Part shown: in pieces, positions 12,576-24,500 of the stretch
Layout of the letters: each line of letters opens with the position of its first letter
How positions within the stretch are numbered: the stretch's first letter is position 1
NCBI RefSeq assembly: GCF_035083965.1
Contig: NC_089731.1
Span: forward strand, 10,576,001 to 10,640,000
DNA length: 64,000 nt
Source of the DNA: Branchiostoma lanceolatum
Lineage: Eukaryota; Chordata; Leptocardii; Amphioxiformes; Branchiostomatidae
Reading direction: 5' to 3'
Made by a program: the position numbers and the translations under genes
The notes under the pieces: generated by a model
What the model saw: only the letters and a program-made list of their open reading frames with translations
What the model was told of the DNA's origin: nothing
Databases searched by the model: none

Positions 12576-15500
12576 TCAGAGGTCTTTAAACATGTCATTA
12601 AAGAAATCGAGGACTGGATTATCACCTCTTCTAACCGGTTTGCCGCCTTTTCTGCTGGCCTCTGGGGCTCCACGGGGGCGTGTTTTCCACTGGGGAGGCG
12701 CTACTTCGTCTGATCCACCGAATCCCAGGAAGTCCCAGAATGAGGGCTCATCTTGAACCTTTTGTCCTAATATCAATGGGAAAATTGGGTTCAGTCACAC
12801 CACAGTTCAAAACAAATGCAAGCATGTGAGTTTTTATTCAGCAGGCAAAAGAACAAACCTTAAGAGGCCAAAGGTCTGATCCACACATGACAGGAAATAA
12901 TTAGACAATAGAATGCCTTGCTACGACTGGTCTATCTCTTCTGTGTATCAACTTCTTTTTTCGAGTGGTACAACTTAAACATTACTACTGGACAAATTAC
13001 GATAAAATTAAATTTGTCCAGTAGTAAACATTACTACTGGAAAAATTACGATAAAATTTTTTTATCGTAATTTGTCCAGTAGTAATGTTTAAATTGTACC
13101 ACTCTATTTGCTTACCTGGATGTTTAACATTCATAATCGAAACTCTTTTTTCGCTCATCTGACTCGTCATGGCAGAATCGTTGGCACCTTTGCTCCCCAG
13201 CATCCCCCATAGTGAGGACCCACCCTCATCACCTCCTTCTAAGAACAACAAAATGTAGATCGAGCAAATGTTCGTTCACACCATAGTTTTATTTACTTAA
13301 GAAGGAAACAGACGCAAAAAATAAGGAAACAGATGTAAAAGTGTGTGCAAACTAGCTCTCTTTCCCTATATCAAGCAGCTGAATTTTTCCCAACCATGCG
13401 AAAAGATCGTTTTCGCTAGATGTCATCAAAACCAATTACTAAGTACCTCCTTAGAATGTGATCGTTCAATGTGTAGACTATTTAAAACTCAATCGCAGTA
13501 CTATACTAACGCCCCTGCCTCTGAGGTGTCGCCAAAAAGCCGCCCTACGTCTGTACCATTCATGTTATAGGGAATGATGAATCAGATAGTATTGATAGAG
13601 CTATACACGGTTTGGCTATGACTGGCCTATTCCATCCGAATACCAACCCTTACCTCTTTGTTCGTTCGTCTGACTCATCTTTGCAGGGTCTCTTTTACCC
13701 CCCATCCATTTACTGAGAACTGCCCGGGCTTTCTCCTCGTCCTGTTTCTTCTTCTCATCTTCGCGAGAGCCAAAGATACCACCGATGCCGTCTGTCAATC
13801 CCGAGGATTCTGAAGGAAACACTTTTGCTTGAGACACGGATAGCATTTTCTAAACTATCAAACGAGATTGTAGATGTCATTCCATATGGAAACTAGAGTT
13901 CCACGAACACATTATCTTCGCCAAATAATCAAGGCTTGTTGTGGAGAGTGAATAATATTTACATGCTTATCACCCCCTGCAAACTTGATCATACACCATA
14001 CCGTTTGAAAGTTATGATGGGGGGGGGGGAGAATGAGTCCAGTCTAGATAGAGATAAAAATCATTTGGTGGTACAGGACTAGTATATGTGTATAGTGTGC
14101 TGATATATGTTATAACTGGTCATCAAAAAAATGGAAAGTTATGATTAAATGGTACAGTCAATATATATGAATAGAATAAATCTTTATTCCATATCATACA
14201 CATTTTGCAAGACATAGTACATGTTACTTTTCCATACGGTGCTAGGTAATACCTAGCAGTGGTGCAGTTTTGGTGCAGTGTACTCTCTGAGCAGAGGAGT
14301 GGGTCCGGCTGGTTATTCACATGTTTTTAGGTGTTTTGTAAGGCTTTCTATTTTGTTCCCTTTCCGTTATGTCTCAACCCGTGTGTTGGACAAAAATGCC
14401 GAAATTGAACACTTTAAAAACCAACCGAACCCACACATCTGCTTGAAATGTAGTGAGACTGCCCCATTTGTTTATTTATGTACCCCATCTGTTTATTTAT
14501 GCTTCTAGGCAAGGCCTTCTGTTGGCCTGTTTCGGGAACCCTGTCACATGCCCCATTATGGAATGTAATGGATTTACAATTATCCTTACCAATTATGCAG
14601 ATTAGCCCCTGTTTTCTATAATTAGACATCGATTGTGCAAAGCACCATCTGAGCTCTCTACATACAAAACTTCACGACAATCTCTTCACCCCTTCTCAAG
14701 TAATACGTGTCCGAATGTCAAAACAAAAACACCCACTGCAGTTCTGAACAAGCCGCTAGGGGGCCCAAACTTACAGAACTTACTTCTTGTGGCATGAACT
14801 ATCTACCACCCAAATATCATGACCATAGCACTTTCAGAAAATATGCCAGTAAATTTTGAAGCTCCGCTGCAGTACTTTAGATACTCGCTAGAAGGCCGAT
14901 TATCGAACTTGACCTTCCTTTCCGTAAACCCTACCCATCTACTAAATATCATGCAGATCCATCAACAGCTTCTTGAGTTATATTGTCCACAAGAAAATAC
15001 ACATCCACACAAAGCCCGCTGCAGTACCGACGGAAAATGCCAGGAGAACAATTTTTGAACTTGATCTCCGTTTTTACAACATCTACACACCTGCAAAAAA
15101 TCGTGAAGATCCATCAACGTTTCCGTCACTTTTTTTGCCTACATACAAACGCACGAAAATGAAAAGTCCGCTGCAGTACTGTTGAAAAACGCATGGTGAA
15201 CCTTTTTTGAATTTGACCTTCCTTAGCACAACCACTACACACCTACCAAAAATCATAAAGATTCATCAAAGGTTTCTTGAGTTATGCTCTTGACATACAT
15301 ACAGACCCACCAAACAGCTGGCTCAACCGAAAACATAATCTACCCCGAGTACTATAGTACTCGGCGAAGATAACAAGACCTAGTACCTACATCCAAAATA
15401 TCAAGACAATCCGTACAGTCCTCCTCGAGGTATCATGTTAACAGGTGGAAGGACACACACAACCCAACGCTGTCAAAAACATAGCCTCCATTCTACATGG

Positions 15501-18500
15501 AGGTAAAAAGCAGTTACCACTTAGTTGCTGGAATAGAACGACTTCTAGCCATAGATTGACGACTGTAGTCTTTATATCATGATATCATAGTGTAGAGGGC
15601 GTCATCCTCTCTTGACTGAGCCAACGGCCGTATTACACAATGCTCTAATCAACTGTTGGTCATGAATAGAACAATTATGATGCCTTGCTACGACTTGTAC
15701 GGAGACCAACCTTTCTTTTCGCTCATTTGACTCATCACGGCAGCATCGTTGCTACTTTTGCTTCCCAGCAAGCCGCCTTCAGCGTTTTCTCCTGAGAAAA
15801 AAATGGTCAATTAACTAGTTATAACACGTCGTTTATGAATTGCAAATCGATGTAACGTTCGCAACCTTTTTCGTGAGGAAACCCCCACAAATATATAAAA
15901 TAATGTCTTTCAATACGTCCGCTACATTTGTTGTCATATCTAGTTATGATTCAAAGTACATGTATCTGTATATCATAAGAACTATTGACAACATCGCCGG
16001 TCGTCTGCTTACATACCGACTGTTACGACTTGCTATACGACTTGTAAAGCTCTGCCAGATACTAACCTTGTTCGCTCATCTGACTCATCGTAGCAGCATC
16101 TTTGCCACCTTTGCTTCCCAGCAAGCCCCATAGTGAGGACCCACCTTCATCATTTTCTCCTGAGGTCGATGATCAAAGAAAAAGTTCATGAAATTAAGAA
16201 AACCATGTAACTTTTAGCCTTTTAATGAAAACCACAATGTCAAACAATATCCATCAATTTTAATCAAGACATTGTATGTCATCCTCTATTGTCAACGCAG
16301 CGCATTTTACCGACCTCAATAGACCAATAGAAAGCATTGATATGTATTGTCCGGATCCTTACCTCCTTTTTCGCTAATCTGACTCATCGTGGCAGAATCA
16401 TTGCCACTTTTGCTTCCCAGCAAGCCCAATAGCGAAGACTTGCCATCCCCATCTTCTCCTAAAAGTAATGATAAATGGACTAGTTGTGAGTAGTTGTTCA
16501 TGAAATTGATGACATGCTATGGTCGTGATTTTTGAGTGGTAGATAGCTTTTGGAACAGAGAGTAAGTGGTGTTGGAACTGCAGGAGAAGGCTTCGTTTCA
16601 AACTTTGAAAGAGAATAAGGAGAGAGGTTGACGGATGTTCATGATTTTCTCTATGTAGATATCTTGAGTGATGATTTACAGAATTAGATACTAATGAGGC
16701 AAATCAGTGGCTAATTTGCGTAATTAATGAGGAAAGTTTATACATCCACTGCAGTTCATGATAGGACTCTCAAACATGTGTAACTGAGAAAGCTACATAT
16801 GTCAATGCGTTTTAGGGACTGTTTCGGTTGGTCATCAATAGACCAATGCAATGCCTTGCTCCGAATTGTACATGTCGGGATACCAACCTCCTTTTTCACT
16901 CATCTGACTCATCATGGCAGCATCGTTGCTACTTTTGCTTCCAAGCAAGTCCAATAGTGAAGACTTGCCTTCGCCTTCTTCTCCTTAAATCAATGATCAA
17001 GATCAAAGTTAAAAAAACTACTTTTTATTTCTAATTTGTCGTTGATGAAGTTGAAAACGATGTAACGTTAACGTTCCTTGCTTTTTTTCACGAAAAACAC
17101 AAATATGTCAAATATGCATCAGTACCTTGCCTACTTCTGTTATACACGTATTCATAATTGTGGGAATTTGTATATCATCTTCTATAGACAACGCCACAGG
17201 CATCTCTACGTAATGCGTTATAGTAACCGTCAGTAGAATGACTGGTCTTCTGGGTACTGACCTTTTTCACTCATCTGACTCGTCATGGCAGGATCTTTGT
17301 CACTTTTGCTTCCAAACAGGCCCCATAGAGAGGACCCGCCTTCATCATCTTTTCCTGAGATTGATGGCAAAATTGATTCCAAGCATTTGTATGCGAAGCT
17401 TTCTAATTATAGATTACTTGTAGTCGGCATCGACAGTAGAAAAATACCATGCATTAGCAACCCCCCGTTATCCTTGCTTTCTCGTTGTTCAGATGATCCC
17501 AAGATGCTTGAAAAGATAGAGCCAGCATCTGACAACATAAATATGAAATGGAGCTCATTTCATCGTGTTGTGTACATATACAGTTGCTGCATTGACTGAT
17601 GGCCTAGATATATTCGAGTCGGCAGAATCGTTGGCACCGGAAAGTGACTACTTGGTCAGTATGTCAGACAAGTGTCAACTTTAGGGGCCGATGCAATAAA
17701 AAGCCCCGGCCTGGGTCGACACCAGGAAAGCTGCCCGTCAACAATCAAACGCCAGGTACCATATGATTAACAATAAATTGATCTGATGCTTAAATATGCA
17801 TTATTATGCATGAAATACAGCAATTCTGTATGTAAGAAACAAAGTAACTGCCTTCAGTTGTATTTCATCTATCATTCAGATTCATACAATCTTATGATAA
17901 AACTCAGAATCTTTTGATACCTGCTAATTTGTTTACTGTCCCTTTTATGTTCATTACTGTCACCCGCAGATAAATGAAGTGGTTCGACCCATCTGACGTC
18001 ATTTGTCTTATTACTATCCTCGGTGGGCTAAATTTAGTTGCTGACAGAAAATAGTACTCCGCTATTAACAACGGATAATCTTGCAGAATATGAAAAATTT
18101 GCCTATGATGATCTACATCCGTACATCGAAAATTTATAGGTTAAATTCTTATCAATGTATCTCATTTTGACTTTGATGGCCGTCAGATGTCACTGCGGAT
18201 GGATATGAAAGATTGTCTGTGGATTTTCGCGCCAGTGAAGCTGTAAACGTCGTGGGGAGACGCTGTGTGTTGGTATGGCCCTGTGTTCGTTTTGTTCTGT
18301 TAGCTTTTCTTACGAAATGATAACGTTTTGGTTGGCTTTTTTGTTTTGCTACTGCATAATGCTGACTTAGGGGTGCATTGTTGTTGTCGCGATGGTTTAG
18401 TTTCCTTGCTCTTGTCGAGTGATCGATTGAGCTTGCCCCCCTCCCACATTTCCCGTTATTGGTGTTCGACATGGCCGTCCTCACGGTATAATGTAGTGTC

Positions 18501-21500
18501 ACTTCGTGTCATAGCCTGAATGTCATCTTGATTAGTTCCACCCAGGCTCTTCCTTCACTGTGAAGGCATGGCCTGGAACTAAACTAGAACTAAACAGGAT
18601 GACACCCAGGCTCTTCGTGTCATGTCTATGCCTGTAAATGTCTGTCTTTCAGTTCTGTAAGGGAAGGATATTTCAAATTATGCTTATCAAGATAATTCTT
18701 AGCCAATTGTAGGGTGTCTTAAACTGCTTGTGGACTATACAGCTGCACCGTGTCGACGACGCCTCTCAAATACATCTTTTGAATATGCAGAGCAAAGACC
18801 TATTTCTATATTAATCAAGATTTTCTAGTTGACATGGCAGAACGTCTAGTTTACCCAGAATGTTTGCCAGGAATGTTCTGTAGCTGTCCAGCCTCTTGGA
18901 AACCCAGACTTCAGGGACTGTGCCTGACACAGTGGTGGCTGGTTTGGCTTACATGTGTAGTTAGATGGGTTCGCTGGATGTTATAACGCCAAATTAGTCT
19001 CTTTTTTATTGCTCTTGTTGCCAGTCTGACAGTTACTCTTACTGACAATGATTTCAACCCCTACAAGGTACAATTTTCAAATCAGCAGTTGTAGATGTAG
19101 CACTTAGTTTTAAGTTTCCTTTATTTTTGGTACTCACCGATTTTATTTTGTTCTTGGTTGTCACCATCGTCTCCTCCTCCGCCTGTTTGCAGCTTTTCCT
19201 TCTTTTCATCGGTACCCATTAGATTCAGGACGGATCCCTTAACGCCACCAACGAATCCTATGAAAAATTTGACATGAAATAAGTATCTCTGTCTTTGTGA
19301 CGGGTGTAACGGTCACAGAAACTGCGTTAAAGGGCGCTTAAAATCTAACTTTACTCACCAGATACGTCAGTTTCTAAATCTGCCGGTTTCTTTTCTTCCC
19401 GTTCATCAGCACCCATTACGCTCAAGAGTCCCTTGAAGCCGCCAAACAATCCTGCGATTGACAATCATGGCACGTTAATCACGGGGGAACTTAAAATGAT
19501 GATGAAAAGACACACAAGTAGTTTAGGGTCAGTGATGTCGGCAGTATTTGTAGTGTCATATTTGTCTTGTACATGGACAATAGCTGCAATACAGGCGATT
19601 GGTATGTTAGGTTTCTTCTCCTTGTTTGCGCTTCTCTGGAATCTGTTGCATCCTAAACGTATTTGATTTTGTCTCAGTCACGCTATTGATAGACACGCTC
19701 TCTGAAGGACTAGCAGGATCTGAACAATTCAGAGCAAACCGCCAAAAACACTCATGTGCACATTTTAGCTCCATACGAAATACCTGTTGCTTTCCTTTAA
19801 AAGAGATGGCAAAGCTACTAGATGCAATCTGTCTTACGTATTGTCAATGAAACTCGGCTGTAATGTATGTATGTACCTGACTTCGTGTCTTTTTCTGGCG
19901 TTTTCACTACATCCTCGTCAGTTTTGTAGGTCTTCCTGGTTAATACGTCTTGTAGTGTTGTATTGGCTGAGCCGGATCCCCTTGCTTGTTCCGCGGTCTG
20001 AGCCCGGGACATCAGTGAAGCCCAACCCCTTGGCTTTGAAGTTTTGTCTGTATAAATGTATAAACTTGAATCACATTTGAAATGCTCTAAATTGCCTCCA
20101 GATTGTTAATAAAACTCAGTTGTATGTACCTGACTTCGTTTTCCCTGGGGTTTTCACTACATCCTCGCTAGTTCTGATTGTCAATCTGACAATCACGTCT
20201 TATCAGCCTAAAAAAGGTACCTACCTTCTTGACCGGCAATAGGCATCCTCTTAAGGACGTTAATAGAACGGGAGCGGACTGCACATGAAACGGCAAAGAG
20301 TATGGTTATGATTTCATCCTTTTGTATGATCACAATGCTAAACATTGGTGCGAAAAAGGATACTCCTATTGATTATAAGCTCAAAGCCATCGACTTTATC
20401 ATAAGTATTAGATATTGTCTGTGAGTGATTGGTCATAGAACTAACATGCCTGCTACGCAATGTCGACTTAGTCCCTCCTGCAAATTTAGATGTCTGGGAT
20501 GTCGACCAGAAACAATCAAAGATACTGTTATGTGCCAATCCAGAATGTGAGAATTGTGTCCTGCGGACTCTTGTTGTAATTGTAATTGTCAATGAAATTC
20601 GGCTGTAATGTATGTATGTACCTGACGTGTCTTTTTCTGGCATTTTGACGACATCCTCGTCAGTCATGTAGGCCTTCCTAGTTAATACGTCTTGTAGTGT
20701 TGTATTGGCTGAGCCGGATCCCCTTGCTTGTTCCACGGTCTGAGCCCGGGACATCAGTGAAGCCCAACCCTTTGGCTTTGAAGTTTTGTCTGTATAAATG
20801 TATAAACTTGAATACATCTGAAATGCTCTAATTTGCCTCAAGCATTGTCAACCAGAAATAATCATCGATACTGTTATGTGCCAATCCAGAATGTGAGAAT
20901 TGTGTCCTACGAACTCTTGTTGTAATTGTAATTGTCAATGAAATTCGGCTGTAATGTATGTATGTACCTGACGTGTCTTTTTCTGGCATTTTGACGACAT
21001 CCTCGTCAGTTATATAGGCCTTCCTGGTTAATACATCTTGTAGTGTTGCATTGACCGAGCCGGATTCCCTTACTTGTTCCGCGGTCTGAGCCCGGGACAT
21101 CAGTGAAACCCAACCCTTTGGCCTTGAAGTATTCCCTGTAAAAATGTGTAAACTTGAATCACATTTGAAATGCTCTAATTTGCCTAGCACGTTGTCAATA
21201 AAACTCAGCTGTATGTACCTGACTTAGTTTTCTCTGGGGTTTTCACTACATCCTCGCCAGTTCTGATTGCCTATCTGACAGTTGCATCTTATCAGCTTTG
21301 ATAAAAAAAAGTACCCACCTTCTTGACCGGCAATAGCCATCCTCTTAAGGACGTCAATAGAACGGGAGCAGCCTGCACATTAAACGACGAAAAGTATGAT
21401 CATGATTTTATCCTTTTGTATGATCACAATGATAAACATTGGTGGAAAAGAAGGATATTCGTTCTATTGATTATAAACTCAAAACTATCAGGCTTTATCA

Positions 21501-24500
21501 CAATTCTTACATTTGTTAGTGATTGGTAATAACCAACATGCGCGCTTAGCAATGCAGACTTAGTCCCTCCTGCAAATTTAGATGTCTAGGGATGTCGACC
21601 AGAAATAATCATCGATACTGTTATGTGCTAATCCCCGGGGCTTTCTACGAGAGTCGCCATCTTCATGCCTCGCACGTACCTGCTGCTTCGCCCTTTACCG
21701 CCCGTCTACCTGTGCTAGATGAATCTCTTTTAGGGGGGCCGTGGTGTCTCGTTGGACTTCTAGATAGGCTCGGGTGTCTCGCTGGACTTCTGGAGGAAAT
21801 GAGGTGTCTCGTTGGACTTCCCGATGGGCTGTGGTATCTCCTTGGACTTCTTGAGGAATTGTGGTGTCTCCGTGGGCTTCTCGATGGGCTGTGGTATCTC
21901 CTTCGACTTCTCGAGGGGCTGCCGGTATGTCGCCTTGAACGTCTAGAGGGGCTGCGGGGTCTCGTTGAGTTTCGATGTTCCTGTGCTGCCATTTTACCAG
22001 TGATTTTTTGTTGCTTTTCTGAATGTTTAATTGATGGAAGATGAGTCTCATTAAACTCAGCATTTTACGTTTGCTTGTCTTAGATCACTTCAGTTTAAAA
22101 ACCGATTTAAGTGGCTTAAAGCAATCATCTTGTAGCGTTATCTATAGGTAATGCGTTAATTATCATACTTATCAATTTACGTTCACATTTAACTAGTGGT
22201 ATCAAGACAGTTTTGGTGAAGCCATGGAAAAAAGCCACTTTTACAACTAGCACCTTTTGATGCAGTTCTTGAGTCTGCTTTTGGGATTCTCTCGTTCACA
22301 AAGACGTCCTCTAGTAAATCCGCGGTGATGCTGACTCCACCACCGGGATCTTTCTCGTAATCGTTCTGACGTGATCGGACACTGCGCTTTCTTGACTGAT
22401 GGGACTGAGGCAGCCATCTTCTTGAAGCCTCCTCAACGGGAAGGCCTAAAAAATACAAATAGGTCATCACAAAAGTCACTAGTTCCTTTCTGACAGTATT
22501 TTTGAATTCATATTTCGAATGAGGAGATAAAAAGTAATATTTACCCTTCCGTGTTCCGGGAATAGATGTTAGAATTGTGCTATTCCAATATGGCTCAGAT
22601 ATCACATTATAACACAGAGAGCTACACATTTGAAACACCTAATCACTCTTATTCGTTTGTCCGTTCTCAATACTGAGGACTGACAGCCACCTAGCGCGCA
22701 AATCGCATGCCTTAAGTCCGGATTTGTCTCCATAGACCTTTACATCTTGCTTGATACCACTGTGACAGTCATATGTATACATGTGCTGCCTAGACCGTTT
22801 CTCTTTATACGTACCATAATCAGCTGAAGGAGACACCGGGCCTTCGGCGCCCTTTAGTCTTCTCGGATTGTGGAGCAGTGCCCATGGATCTTTTCTGTTT
22901 GCGGCGTGAACAATTTTTTTTACCTTTTTGGAGGCTGAAAGGAGAAATAGCATAGAATGACATGTCGTTGCATATTTGGATTAAAGTCGTTTTGCTGGAA
23001 AAAGGATATTGATCTAGTACCAGAATTCTTGCTGCTACGAGTAAAAAAAATGCGACATGCTTACTTTCTCCAAATTTTGCATCTTCAATTAGATGTTCCT
23101 CTACTCTTTCTCCAATTTCACTAAGCTCGCCGAGCTTTCTTGTCGACTCTGTCGTCCCAGACAGCTGACGAAGCGATCCTGTGATAGTTATTCAAGCAGA
23201 AAGGTCGAGGGAGGAGGGCAATATTTTCTTGACACGAACCACAGGGTACCAGCAGTAGCAAGTAATCACAAAACATAGTGTCTCTGCTGACACGCAACTA
23301 GATTTTCGAGATTCATTGAGAATAGGCATCTTTGTATTGACAACCAGTGAAGAAGTCATTGCAAGGTAACAAAAATACGAATTAGCCATATTCTACATTC
23401 GTACCATGGTGGTGTTTTAAGTTGTAGTTGATATGTAGATCTGGCATTGATCCTCCAAACTGGGAAGAGCTGGACATCGCAACAGCGGGGGAGCCTACGT
23501 ATACATGGGCCAACACATAGGCATTATATTGATATCGTACTTAATGTGTATAATGTCTTCCATTATGTCATGAAGAATGTTTAGCTTAGGTGAATTGGCA
23601 AACAATGCTTATCAAAGCAAATATTTCCAATACTTTGTATCACATGGAATATTACAACTGATATGCTTGATAAATTTATCTGAGATCATCTACCTCTTGA
23701 ATCGTAGGAGTGCCTTCTCTCGTCATCACTGTCCGTTTTTCCGGCATGTTGATGTTCAATCCAATAATGAACAAGACTCCGTATCCTCGTCTTCTCGTTC
23801 ATGATGATTTTAGAGTTCCAATATTGTACGCGTTCATTCTGAAGAGTGCGTCGTCTCATGAGTCTTTCCGCTCTAGAGAGGCCTGTAAATATTTTATTGC
23901 TGAGAAACATGAATGATCTATTTCTTTGATAAAAGGTGTTGATTAGTATCGGCAATATTTGGACATCTAATTTGATATACTAGTATTGCCAGGGCCCGTA
24001 ATACGTTCTTCATCACTGCTTTCATTGAGTGCCAATTTGCAAAGCGGGATCGATATCCTGTGAGACGTTTTAAAACCGGGAAAAGCATTCATTGATGGCA
24101 AGCCCTATTCCATGATGATTGCTCTATCCTTAGATCGTGCTGTACTTACTCGTCCTTCCTTGTCCTTCGTTGGTGGGCATATCCAGCCCGCCAAACTGTG
24201 AATTTGGTGATACAGCGGGACCTCTGTACACTCCTAGTGAAGGGTCGACAATGAATCATCGTAAGCTGACCATGGGCAAAATCTTCGGACTATCAACTGA
24301 AGTTTCGCATGCAAAGTTGAATTTCTGATCGAATTTTGATTTCCTTTTAGTCATTGAGTTTACAGTCTGAGTGGTATGCAAGAGGTTGCTCCATATATCA
24401 ATGATCGAAAGTTTAGTAGGACAAAAGAAAGTTTAGTAACATCTTACATACTGTAAATGAGCCGATATAATATCAACATGAATTGTTACAGTATACGTGC

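Larger units (their letters stand above)
13116..17354 (-). repeat. Array of homologous MSQMSEKG exons in gene A
   Basis: Six exons (17354-17262, 16983-16888, 16458-16363, 16159-16067, 15791-15711, 13238-13116) share one template: an acidic GEDDEGG start, SSLWGLLGSK in the middle and a MSQMSEKG end. Exon 13809-13654 has the same end (KMSQTNEQRG) on a different start. Each is 81-156 bp and symmetric phase 1-1. Intron sequences flanking the copies are also similar, so the copies arose by tandem duplication of exon plus intron. Gene B keeps one copy, fused into exon 31803-31603. No copy was found in gene C. Confidence 0.8.

Noticed and set aside
21592-22044. 150-codon Leu/Gly-rich plus-strand frame
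   Set aside because: Antisense shadow of the RS-repeat exon of gene A. The similar frame at 50719-51075 is the shadow of gene C's RS exon.
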